Below, piece after piece: positions 1 to 7,301 of a DNA stretch of 14,947 nt; the first letter of the stretch is position 1, and each line of letters begins with the position of its first letter. The stretch lies in the NCBI GenBank assembly GCA_946539635.1, contig CAMNHS010000022.1, forward strand, positions 1 through 14,947, in the 5' to 3' direction. The position numbers and the translations under genes are program-made. This stretch comes from an uncultured Prevotellaceae bacterium (GTDB lineage Bacteria; Bacteroidota; Bacteroidia; Bacteroidales; Bacteroidaceae). Below the pieces are notes generated by a model. The model made no database searches and was not told the origin of the DNA. It was given only the letters and a program-made list of their open reading frames with translations.

Positions 1-383
1 TTCTTCCTGTATGCAGAGCCGGTGACGATGCAGAGGAGTTCTCCCCGCTGATTCGTGACACGTGTCTCGCAGAAGGGCAACCTGTGATGGTTGAACACCT
101 CCGTTGTCTCTGCCACGAGGGTATCGCCGAGCTTTGCTGACTGCAGGTATGTGATGCTGTTCTGCACACCAAGCGACACAGGGCCGTGGGAATTGGTGAC
201 AGCAGCAAATGTAAGGTCGGCAAGGGTAAAATATACCCCACCCTGACAGACGCCGGCTGCATTGAGATGACGTTTCTCAACAACGCATGTAGCCTTGGCA
301 AAACCCTCACGGATTTCTGTCAACTGCATACCATTCTCGGCAGCAAACCTGTCGCCGTTGTTCAGGAAATCCTTAAGCGTCAT
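1..383 (-). CDS. PaaI-like hotdog-fold acyl-CoA thioesterase, 3' end cut by window edge
   Basis: Partial gene; 127 codons are visible from the ATG at 383 to the left edge. This is nearly the whole length of PaaI-family proteins (about 135-140 residues), so only a few C-terminal residues are missing. The hotdog signature is at residues 39-56: HLNAAGVCQGG followed by VYFTLAD, with Asn41, Gly48-Gly49 and Asp56. The family usually has HGG where this protein has Gln47-Gly-Gly. The fold hydrolyses acyl-CoA thioesters in the cytoplasm; E. coli PaaI acts on phenylacetyl-CoA derivatives, so in this operon an arylacetyl-CoA is a reasonable but unproven substrate. The ATG lies inside the end of the symporter gene (11-base overlap, 373-383), which implies translational coupling and makes this the likely last visible gene of the iorA operon. 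Family assignment is firm; the substrate is inferred. Confidence 0.85.
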   Translation of the reverse strand, partial: MTLKDFLNNGDRFAAENGMQLTEIREGFAKATCVVEKRHLNAAGVCQGGVYFTLADLTFAAVTNSHGPVSLGVQNSITYLQSAKLGDTLVAETTEVFNHHRLPFCETRVTNQRGELLCIVTGSAYRK

Positions 384-1938
384 AGCATTTGAATATCTGT
401 TCTACCTTCTCACTATCCATCTTTGGCGTCATGAGGCTCACGAGTATCACGACTATGAAACCGCCCAGCATAGCCACAGCACCGCAATCGATAGGGTTAA
501 GGATAGAGTTGCCTGCCAGCATATTCACTACTGTAAGACCAACGCCCCATACGAAGCATGCCCATACAGCGAGACGTGTGACACCCTTCCAATAGAGTCC
601 CATCATAAACGGAGCCAAGAAAGCACCGGCAAGAGCTCCCCAAGAGATACCCATAAGCTGGGCAATGAACTGTGGGGGATTGAGGGCTATCATGAGCGAC
701 AGAACAATGAAGAAAACTATAAGCACACGCATGACAACAACCTTGCGGCGCTCTATCTTTTCGGCTACCTCGTCATTTATTTCACCTCCCTCTACTTCGC
801 CGTCAACGGATTTCTTATCGCGATAGATGAGGTCAAGCGTCATAGTAGATGATGATGTCAGTACCAGTCCTGCCAATGTTGACATTGATGCTGAGAGCAC
901 CAAGAGTATGACAAGGGCGATGAGGAAGTCAGGGAGAGTCTCAAGCATTGATGGCACGATATTGTCATATACGAACTTTCCCTTTTCGCTGTTAAAAGCC
1001 GTAGCGACAAACAGACGTCCGAAACCTCCGAGGAAATAGCAACCGCCAGCCACGATAAAGGCAAAGATGGTGGAGATAATAGTACCACGACGTATGGCAG
1101 CCTCGTCGGTAATAGAATAGAACTTACCAACCATCTGTGGCAATCCCCATGTACCGAGCGATGTCAGAATTACCACACCAAGGAGCGACATCGGATTAGG
1201 TCCGAACCACGAAGCGAAGTCACCTGGTTGGAAATTAGCATACAATGCAGCCCCCTTTTGTGTCAGGTCATCGGCATTTGGCACCATCATTGCCATCTTT
1301 TCTGTTGCTGCCACTAATCCGCCTTGCGAATTAAGAACCACGGCAATGACCGTAGTAATACCGAAGAGCATTATGATGCCTTGAATGAAGTCATTGATAG
1401 CCGTAGCCTTATAACCTCCCAGAATGACATATACCGCTGTCAGTATTGCCATTGTCACGGCACAGTATTCATAAGGAATGCCAAAACCCATCTCGAAGAG
1501 TTTTGATATACCCATATATACACCTGCTGTATAAGGAATGAGGAATACGAAGGCTATGATGGAAGCTATGACACGAAGCCACTCATCATTATAACGTGTA
1601 CCGAAGAAATCCGGCATGGTACGACTCTGAATGTGCTGGGTCATCAGCTTTGTACGCCTTCCCAAAATAAGCCACGCAAACAGGGAACCTATGACGGCAT
1701 TGCCTACACCTATCCATGATGCCGACATACCATATTTCCATCCAAACTGTCCTGCATAGCCAACGAAGACAACGGCTGAGAAATATGACGTGCCATAGGC
1801 AAAGGCTGTAAGCCAGCCACCCACATTTCTGCCTCCCAAGACAAAGCCATCGACATTCTGGGCAGAACGACGGGAATAGAATCCCACCCCTACCATAACG
1901 GCAAGGAATATTACGGTTAAAAGTACTTTGATAAGCAT
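373..1938 (-). CDS. sodium:solute symporter (SSS family)
   Basis: A 521-residue polytopic inner-membrane protein, normal length for the SSS/PutP-SGLT family, with about 13 hydrophobic segments. The N-terminus (MLIKVLLTVIFLAVMVGVGF, then an arginine pair) begins the first helix. The family signature GGYKATAINDFIQGIIM is at 174-190. The stretch LSASMSTLAGLVLTSSST at 348-365 corresponds to the helix that supplies the Ser/Thr pair of the sodium site. A hydrophilic acidic loop lies at about 372-399. Na+-coupled uptake of a small organic solute is the family role. Members include proline and acetate carriers, and the PhaJ/PaaL phenylacetate permease of pseudomonads. The neighbouring porin and CoA ligase make an aryl acid a plausible substrate here, but sequence alone does not prove it. 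It lies 62 bp after the porin gene with no separate promoter visible, and overlaps the thioesterase start. Confidence 0.9.
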   Translation of the reverse strand: MLIKVLLTVIFLAVMVGVGFYSRRSAQNVDGFVLGGRNVGGWLTAFAYGTSYFSAVVFVGYAGQFGWKYGMSASWIGVGNAVIGSLFAWLILGRRTKLMTQHIQSRTMPDFFGTRYNDEWLRVIASIIAFVFLIPYTAGVYMGISKLFEMGFGIPYEYCAVTMAILTAVYVILGGYKATAINDFIQGIIMLFGITTVIAVVLNSQGGLVAATEKMAMMVPNADDLTQKGAALYANFQPGDFASWFGPNPMSLLGVVILTSLGTWGLPQMVGKFYSITDEAAIRRGTIISTIFAFIVAGGCYFLGGFGRLFVATAFNSEKGKFVYDNIVPSMLETLPDFLIALVILLVLSASMSTLAGLVLTSSSTMTLDLIYRDKKSVDGEVEGGEINDEVAEKIERRKVVVMRVLIVFFIVLSLMIALNPPQFIAQLMGISWGALAGAFLAPFMMGLYWKGVTRLAVWACFVWGVGLTVVNMLAGNSILNPIDCGAVAMLGGFIVVILVSLMTPKMDSEKVEQIFKCYDA

Positions 1939-2000
1939 GATAAAAAAGAATTAGATTTGTGCTTTGTGTTATTTATACACTTACTTCCCACCCCCAGGGC

Positions 2001-3188
2001 TCAGAATGCTATCTGAACCTGAGTGAGAATTGTGCTGTAGTTTTTGCTTCCTGTAAGATTCTTCATACCGTTACTCTTGGCACTGTACATATACTGCGCC
2101 TGCAGGCGACACTTCTTGTGTATCCAGTACTGAACACCAGCCATCAGATTGGTCTGCTTGGCACCAAGGTCGGTATTTTTATTAAAATAGTCAACCATTG
2201 CAACGGCATCAAGCTGCTTGTAAAGAGGTATGGCAGTAGAGCCATAGACACCAAAGGAGCCGACATTGCCGTCACGTCCGCCGAGAACCTCGCAACGAAC
2301 CATAGCGCAACGGTTCTTGAAATAATCAGTACCTGTTACCTTTGACTTCCATTCGAAACCTGCTGCATAACGGTCCTTACGATAGGTTTCGTCAACCTTG
2401 ATATTAGGATTGAATACTGACTTCTCAACAGCGCAGCCATAACCTTTCTGACCAGAAACAGAAACCCTGAAATTAGGAACAATGCGATATTCAAGTTTTG
2501 CAATGACATCCTTCTGGTTGTTACGGTCATTCTTGTTTATCTGACCGCCATTGATAACCTCTACAACATAGCGTAACTTGTTATTAAAGAGATCACCATA
2601 AGCCATCAGACCCATGTCACGACCTGAGCCATTGCTCATAAGAGGGTCGCCACCACAGAGCCATCCTACACTCTGCGACATAGGAGTGATACTTTCGAGC
2701 ACCGTAGGAGACATCGGGTTCTCCATTGACAGTTCTGTCTTTGACTGACCCAGTCGCAGATTGAATGCCTTTGTAGGACGGTACTCCATGTAGTACTCCA
2801 TAACATTTCCGCCTTTGAATTCGTGCATAAAGAAGGCATAGAACTCCTTGGTAATGTTTGCACCCACCATGAGGATGATGCGCTTCATGTCAAATGTATT
2901 TGTGTTTGCACTGCTATTGCCTTCTTGGAAAGTAGCAGTATAACCACCTTGTGCATAGCCAGTTACCTTCAGGCGTGAGCCAACGGCTTCTGCCCAATAC
3001 TTTGCATCTTTCTCAGCACCCTCTGCAGGGGCTTGTAACAATGGTTGATGAGCTTCAAGGAAGGCAGCATCGGTGTCACCGCTGTAATCGGACACTGCCG
3101 GCAAGATTTTCTCAATACCTTTTGGCTCGTCTGCTAATACTGCCACTGTGCATAACAGAGCAGTCAGCATGGTTGTCATTTTTTTCAT
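2001..3188 (-). CDS. OprO/OprP-type outer-membrane porin
   Basis: A 395-residue protein with a cleavable signal peptide (MKKMTTMLTALLCTVAVLAD, probable cleavage after VLA). A short alpha-rich N-terminal region is followed by alternating amphipathic strands from about residue 70, starting KVTGYAQGGY. The block GRDMGLMAYGDLFNNKLRYV followed by VEVINGG resembles the phosphate-selective porin O/P family. The chain ends in Phe (QVQIAF), the usual end of a bacterial beta-barrel. It should form a diffusion channel in the outer membrane. The name 'phosphate-selective' should not be taken literally: the gene sits in an aryl-acid operon, 8 bp after the ACT-domain gene and 62 bp before the symporter. 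In Pseudomonas putida the phenylacetate pathway likewise pairs a porin (PhaK) with an SSS permease (PhaJ). Substrate is inference. Confidence 0.82.
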   Translation of the reverse strand: MKKMTTMLTALLCTVAVLADEPKGIEKILPAVSDYSGDTDAAFLEAHQPLLQAPAEGAEKDAKYWAEAVGSRLKVTGYAQGGYTATFQEGNSSANTNTFDMKRIILMVGANITKEFYAFFMHEFKGGNVMEYYMEYRPTKAFNLRLGQSKTELSMENPMSPTVLESITPMSQSVGWLCGGDPLMSNGSGRDMGLMAYGDLFNNKLRYVVEVINGGQINKNDRNNQKDVIAKLEYRIVPNFRVSVSGQKGYGCAVEKSVFNPNIKVDETYRKDRYAAGFEWKSKVTGTDYFKNRCAMVRCEVLGGRDGNVGSFGVYGSTAIPLYKQLDAVAMVDYFNKNTDLGAKQTNLMAGVQYWIHKKCRLQAQYMYSAKSNGMKNLTGSKNYSTILTQVQIAF

Positions 3189-3196
3189 ATAGAGTA

Positions 3197-3547
3197 TTAT
3201 TTTGTTTTGTATATCAGCATACCCTTACCATCTTCAAGGTAAGAGTACATGTATGCTATATTGATACCAGAGTCTGTCAACTTTCTCAGCACATCAGCAG
3301 CAGCACCAACTTTGTCTTCCACCGCTACGGCATTGACGTCTGTCAGCTGGAGGTTGATACCTGCCTCCTTCAATATGATAAATGCATCCTCCGGCTTGTC
3401 ACATATAACACGATAGATGCCATAGTCTTTTGTATCAGCTATAGTGGATGCTATAATCTGAATACCTGCTTTACTGAGGAGTTCGAGAACCTTGATGAGG
3501 GTACCCTCTTTGTTCTCAATAAAAATGGAAAGTTGTTTCTTTGTCAT
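3197..3547 (-). CDS. small tandem ACT-domain protein, probable amino-acid sensor
   Basis: A 116-residue protein starting MTKKQLSIFIENKEGTLIKV. Two ACT-like units are visible: residues about 4-65, with ENKEGTLIKVLELLSKAGI (the classic loop-helix of ACT domains), and about 68-113, with GAAADVLRKLTDSGINIAYM. ACT domains bind amino acids, often at dimer interfaces, and regulate enzymes of amino-acid metabolism. Stand-alone ACT proteins beside phenylacetate-CoA ligase and indolepyruvate oxidoreductase genes suggest sensing of an aromatic amino acid, but no ligand can be read from the sequence. I chose ATG 3547 over the upstream in-frame TTG at 3580, because the longer form would overlap the ligase gene and add residues unlike an ACT N-terminus. 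It starts 7 bp after the ligase stop and ends 8 bp before the porin. Confidence 0.85.
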   Translation of the reverse strand: MTKKQLSIFIENKEGTLIKVLELLSKAGIQIIASTIADTKDYGIYRVICDKPEDAFIILKEAGINLQLTDVNAVAVEDKVGAAADVLRKLTDSGINIAYMYSYLEDGKGMLIYKTK

Positions 3548-3554
3548 GATATAA

Positions 3555-4892
3555 TCAATTATAAACGGTTCTTTTATCAATTACACGTACAGCCTTACCC
3601 TCTGAAACAGGAAGGCTTCCCTTTGGCACGAGCTTCACAATAGGTGTCAGAAGTATCTCATCCTTCAGGGCACGCTTAACGTCCTTCTGAAGCTGCATGA
3701 GTCTTTGGTAGTCATCCGTGAAGAGTTCTTCGAGTTCTACCTCGACAGTCATATTGTCATTATTCTCATCAGTTGTGAGGGTGATGAGGTAATTGTTGGC
3801 AAGTTCTTTGAACTGCATCAATATCTTCTCAATCTGTATTGGGAAAATATTCACGCCACGCAATACCATCATATCGTCAGAACGTCCCTTCATGCGATCC
3901 AGACGAACATGATTTCGTCCGCAAGGACAACCACGGCCCAACACTCTCGTGAGGTCACGAGTGCGATAGCGCAGCAATGGCATAGCCTCTCTGTTGATAG
4001 AGGTAAGGATGAGCTCACCTATCTCTCCGTCAGGAACTGGCTCCAAGGTTTCCGGATTTACTATCTCAACAATATAATAGTCTTCCCAGAAGTGCAAACC
4101 GTTCTGCTCCTTACATTCAAAGCCAACACCAGGACCACACATCTCTGACATACCGAAAGAGTTGTATGCCTTTACGCCAAGCATCTTCTCAATGCGCTTA
4201 CGCTGCTCTTCTGAATGAGGCTCTGCACCGATAGCGAGCACCTTCAGCTTTGTATCCTTACGTGGGTCAACGCCTTGCTCCTGCATCACCTCATACAAAC
4301 GAGTAACATAAGAAGGAACAGCATGAACGGCAGTCGTACCGAAGTCTTTCATAAACTTTATCTGACGCAGAGAGTTACCTGCAGCTGCCGGTACTGTGAG
4401 CATACCAAGACGCTCTGCACCATATTGGAACCCCAAGCCACCTGTGAACATACCATAGCCACTGGAGTTCTGGAACACATCATCAGGACGCAAGCCTACC
4501 ATCCACAGATTACGTGCTACCTGATTAGCCCATTCGTCGAGGTCCTTCTGGGTATGCAGTATAACGGTAGGATTACCCGTTGTACCAGAAGAAGAATGAA
4601 GGCGAACACACTCTCTCAATGGCACAGATGCCAAACCGAAAGGATAATTCTCACGCAAATCCTGCTTCGTAGTAAAAGGAATACGACGAATATCATCAAT
4701 ACTGGTGATACTCTCAGGTGTAACCCCAGCCTTCTCAAGGCGTTCTTTGTAAACAGGGTTGTTCATACAATGAGCAACGGTAGCCTTCAAACGTTCTACC
4801 TGTAGAGCCTTTATCTGCTCCACGCTCATGGTTTCAAGTTCTGGATCCAGATATTCTGATTTCCAGTCAGGAAGTTCTCTTCTGTATGCCAT
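3555..4892 (-). CDS. paaK: phenylacetate-CoA ligase (arylacetate-CoA ligase), AMP-forming
   Basis: A 445-residue adenylate-forming enzyme, full length for the PaaK family. It activates phenylacetate or a related aryl acid to the acyl-adenylate and then to the CoA thioester. Visible motifs are the P-loop-like HSSSGTTGNPTV at 99-110, GAEPHSEEQR at 222-231, the adenine-pocket YNSFGMSEMCGPG at 243-255, the YRTRDL hinge region at 309-314, CPCGR at 322-326, GRSDDMMVLRGVNIFP at 336-351, and the C-terminal GKAVRV with the expected catalytic Lys433. The ATG overlaps the iorB stop by one base (TAATG), so translation is coupled. Next to IorAB it links free arylacetate to arylacetyl-CoA. Run forward it supplies CoA thioester for reductive carboxylation. 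Whether phenylacetate, indoleacetate or 4-hydroxyphenylacetate is preferred is not visible. Confidence 0.93.
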   Translation of the reverse strand: MAYRRELPDWKSEYLDPELETMSVEQIKALQVERLKATVAHCMNNPVYKERLEKAGVTPESITSIDDIRRIPFTTKQDLRENYPFGLASVPLRECVRLHSSSGTTGNPTVILHTQKDLDEWANQVARNLWMVGLRPDDVFQNSSGYGMFTGGLGFQYGAERLGMLTVPAAAGNSLRQIKFMKDFGTTAVHAVPSYVTRLYEVMQEQGVDPRKDTKLKVLAIGAEPHSEEQRKRIEKMLGVKAYNSFGMSEMCGPGVGFECKEQNGLHFWEDYYIVEIVNPETLEPVPDGEIGELILTSINREAMPLLRYRTRDLTRVLGRGCPCGRNHVRLDRMKGRSDDMMVLRGVNIFPIQIEKILMQFKELANNYLITLTTDENNDNMTVEVELEELFTDDYQRLMQLQKDVKRALKDEILLTPIVKLVPKGSLPVSEGKAVRVIDKRTVYN

Positions 4893-5464
4893 TAGTGTAC
4901 ATTGGCACCCATGTCGAATGCCTTTAAGTTAGATTCTACGATTTGCTCTCCCTTTTTAGAGAAGATAGTTGCTACAGCATCACGCAGAGCCTCTGGTGAT
5001 ACTATCTCAAGAAATTTTGCTGCCATTCCAAGGAGAACCACATTGGCAGAACGTGCAGAGCCGGCATCCTTTGCCACCTCTTCGATATCAAGCTGCACAA
5101 CATGATTCAAAGATGAAAGTTCTGCAAACAGTTCTTTCTCCTCTGGATAGTTAGGCACATTGATAAGTGGCTTGTTGGATGTTACAACGACACCATCTTT
5201 TGAGAGATAAGGGAGATAACGAAGTGCCTCCATTGGCTCCATAGAAATTATCATATCGCAGCCACCTTTTGGAATAAGGTCGGAATAGATAGTGCCAGTG
5301 GAAAGGCGCAGATTTGACTGCACATCACCACCACGCTGACTCATTCCGTGTACTTCTGCCTGCTTGAGGTTAACACCAGCACGTGTTGCTGCCTCACCTA
5401 TGATAGTAGCGATAGAGAGGATACCTTGTCCACCCACACCGCAAAGTATAATATCTTTCTTCAT
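4892..5464 (-). CDS. iorB: indolepyruvate:ferredoxin oxidoreductase, beta subunit
   Basis: A 190-residue small subunit of the 2-oxoacid:ferredoxin oxidoreductase gamma-type family, near the usual 190-200 residues. It begins MKKDIILCGVGGQGILSIAT, the typical glycine-rich first strand and loop of this family, followed by EVHGMSQRGGDVQSNLR at about 38-54, a conserved region that lines the CoA/active site. It pairs with IorA in the cytoplasm to interconvert aryl-2-oxoacid plus CoA with arylacetyl-CoA and CO2. Only two cysteines are present (residues 8 and about 69), so it binds no obvious Fe-S cluster. It overlaps both iorA (ATG at 5464 shares one base with the iorA TAA) and the ligase gene, as expected for co-translated subunits. 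Confidence 0.92.
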   Translation of the reverse strand: MKKDIILCGVGGQGILSIATIIGEAATRAGVNLKQAEVHGMSQRGGDVQSNLRLSTGTIYSDLIPKGGCDMIISMEPMEALRYLPYLSKDGVVVTSNKPLINVPNYPEEKELFAELSSLNHVVQLDIEEVAKDAGSARSANVVLLGMAAKFLEIVSPEALRDAVATIFSKKGEQIVESNLKAFDMGANVH

Positions 5465-7062
5465 TATTTTGCCTCCTTATTATTACGAGCTTTCTCACGA
5501 GCATGGCGAGAAGCTGTTTGAATACATTCACGACGAGGAATGATGACACTGACTCCTTCGTAATCTATCTCATCCTTTATAAGCTGTGTTATAGCAGGAA
5601 TATTTTTGGGAAGAGGTGTCACCACATGTAGATGTGCTGGGTCCATACCCAGTCCAAGACAGATTGCCTCAAACTTATTAGTACCAGCGCTATCCTGACC
5701 ACCAGTCATACCAGTTGTGAGGTTATCGGAAATAATAACTGTTATAGCACTGTTATCATTGATGGCATCCAACAGTCCTGTCATACCAGAGTGCGTAAAT
5801 GTAGAGTCACCTATCACGGCAATAGCAGGACGGAGACCAGCATCAGCAGCACCCTTTGCCATAGTGATAGAAGCACCCATATCAACACAAGAGGCAAGAG
5901 CCTTAAATGGAGGTAATGCACCAAGAGTATAGCAACCTATATCACCAAATACTCTAGCATCAGGATATTCGTTGAGAATATTCACCAAAGCTCCATAAAC
6001 ATCTCTGTGGCCACATCCCTGACACAACTGTGGAGGACGAGCTACGAGATTCTTTGCTGGCTCAAAGAGTTCTGGTGCAGGAATGCCTAAAGCAACAGCG
6101 ACAGCATCAGGTGTCAACTCTCCTGTACGTGGCAAATTACCTGTCAGACGACCTATCACCTTTGCCTTGTCACCAATAATATTGCGAACACCTTCTTCTG
6201 CAACAGGCTGACCATCTTCTACAACGAGTATCTCGTCACAGTCTTCTGCCATACTGAGTATCTGCTTTGAAGGAAGAGGATATTGTGAAACCTTCAAAAT
6301 ATATGCATCATCACCAACGGCTTCCTTAACATAGTTGTAACCAATGCCACAAGCAACAATACCTAATTTTTTATCAGCTTTCTCAACCCTATTGAAAGAT
6401 GACTTCTCACTTGCTTCAAGCATCAGAGGTTGTTTCTCGAGAAGTGCTGCATACTTCTTCTTTGCAATGCCAGGAAGCAATACCCATTGATCTGTAGAAG
6501 GAGAAAGTGCATTTTCTTTCTGTGGTTCCTGAACGACGACATTAGCACGAGAGTGAGCCAGACGTGTCACAACACGCAACAGAACAGGTTCCTTGATAGT
6601 TTCGGACATCTCGAAGGCTACCTTCATCATATCATAAGCCTCTTGCTGTGTGCTTGGCTCAAAAATTGGTATCAGAGCGAACTTGCCATAGAAACGGCTA
6701 TCTTGTTCGTTCTGTGAAGAGTGCATTGAAGGGTCGTCTGCTGCCAACACCACCAGTCCGCCACCAACACCTGTAATAGCACTGTTAACGAAAGCATCCG
6801 CACAAACATTCATACCGACATGTTTCATGCACACCAAAGCACGTTTACCAGCATAAGACATACCAAGGGCTGCCTCCATAGCAGTCTTCTCATTAGTACA
6901 CCAACGAGAATGAATGCCACGCTCCTTTGCTAGAGAATTGCCCTGGATGAATTCAGTAATCTCAGTAGATGGAGTACCGGGATAAGCATATACACCAGAC
7001 AGACCTGCATGTATAGCACCTAACGCAATGGCTTCATCTCCAAGAAGAAGTTTTTTTTCCAT
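5464..7062 (-). CDS. iorA: indolepyruvate:ferredoxin oxidoreductase, alpha subunit, short form without ferredoxin domain
   Basis: A 532-residue thiamine-diphosphate enzyme that oxidatively decarboxylates arylpyruvates, or runs in reverse. The pyrimidine-binding domain begins with GDEAIALGAI at 8-17 and VYAYPGTPSTEI at 24-35. A middle domain is followed by LCQGCGHRDVYGAL at 346-359, which opens the TPP-binding domain. The TPP/Mg motif runs from GDSTFTHSGMTG at 418-429 to SDNLTTGMTGGQ at 445-456. The chain ends at VIIPRRECIQ plus a lysine/arginine-rich tail. Archaeal IorA continues here into a C-terminal domain with two [4Fe-4S] clusters; that domain, and any CxxCxxC motif, is absent. A stop follows directly and iorB overlaps it by one base, so I see no sign of truncation by damage. 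It is the first gene of the operon, 40 bp below a strong-looking promoter. Confidence 0.93.
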   Translation of the reverse strand: MEKKLLLGDEAIALGAIHAGLSGVYAYPGTPSTEITEFIQGNSLAKERGIHSRWCTNEKTAMEAALGMSYAGKRALVCMKHVGMNVCADAFVNSAITGVGGGLVVLAADDPSMHSSQNEQDSRFYGKFALIPIFEPSTQQEAYDMMKVAFEMSETIKEPVLLRVVTRLAHSRANVVVQEPQKENALSPSTDQWVLLPGIAKKKYAALLEKQPLMLEASEKSSFNRVEKADKKLGIVACGIGYNYVKEAVGDDAYILKVSQYPLPSKQILSMAEDCDEILVVEDGQPVAEEGVRNIIGDKAKVIGRLTGNLPRTGELTPDAVAVALGIPAPELFEPAKNLVARPPQLCQGCGHRDVYGALVNILNEYPDARVFGDIGCYTLGALPPFKALASCVDMGASITMAKGAADAGLRPAIAVIGDSTFTHSGMTGLLDAINDNSAITVIISDNLTTGMTGGQDSAGTNKFEAICLGLGMDPAHLHVVTPLPKNIPAITQLIKDEIDYEGVSVIIPRRECIQTASRHAREKARNNKEAK

Positions 7063-7102
7063 GTTTTTGTATATTTTTAGTCTTAAAATTCATAAATTGT
7101 GG

Positions 7103-7134
7103 CAAAGGTAACACTTTTTCCCATAATATCCAAA
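7103..7134 (-). promoter_or_regulatory. Bacteroidetes-type promoter of the iorA operon
   Basis: On the minus strand there is TTTG at 7134-7131, a 20-nt spacer, and TACCTTTG at 7110-7103. This is an exact match to the known Bacteroidetes primary-sigma pattern TTTG-N19-21-TAnnTTTG. Transcription should start a few bases later, near 7096, leaving a leader of roughly 34 nt before the iorA ATG. The lack of similar boxes further down supports a single long transcript. Confidence 0.75.
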
Positions 7135-7151
7135 AAAAAATATTCAAAAGT

Positions 7152-7165
7152 TTGACAATAGTCAA
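7152..7165. promoter_or_regulatory. short palindrome between divergent promoters, candidate operator
   Basis: The perfect inverted repeat TTGAC-AATA-GTCAA lies upstream of both the iorA promoter (-33 box at 7131-7134) and the promoter of the winged-helix gene. The arms are only 5 bp and the region is AT-rich, so chance is possible. Confidence 0.25.
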
Positions 7166-7200
7166 TAATTTAAAGGTATTCAGCGTGTTTATGGATTTTT

Positions 7201-7233
7201 TTTCGTGTGAATCACTAAATATTAGTACATTTG
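7201..7233 (+). promoter_or_regulatory. promoter of the winged-helix protein gene
   Basis: TACATTTG at 7226-7233 matches the Bacteroidetes -7 element TAnnTTTG. The -33 region, expected near 7201-7205 (TTTCG), is only a partial match. Transcription would start near 7239, giving a leader of about 60 nt. The leader has a small hairpin (AGAGAA-CATA-TTCTCT, 7252-7267) and then an A/T-only run to the ATG, as is common for strongly expressed genes in this phylum. Confidence 0.65.
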
Positions 7234-7301
7234 CACTCGAAAATTAAAACGAGAGAACATATTCTCTAATTTAATATTTTATTTTTAAATTTTAAAACAA
7301 A

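Noticed and set aside
295..852. Plus-strand frame of 185 codons opposite the symporter
   Set aside because: It is antisense to a well-supported gene, with His/Tyr-rich composition typical of shadow frames.
1939..2000. Separate promoter or terminator between porin and symporter
   Set aside because: No TAnnTTTG box on the minus strand and no convincing stem with a T-run, so read-through from upstream is the simpler view.
3548..3580. Upstream TTG start for the ACT-domain protein
   Set aside because: It would overlap the ligase gene and add 11 residues not typical of an ACT domain; the ATG at 3547 fits better.
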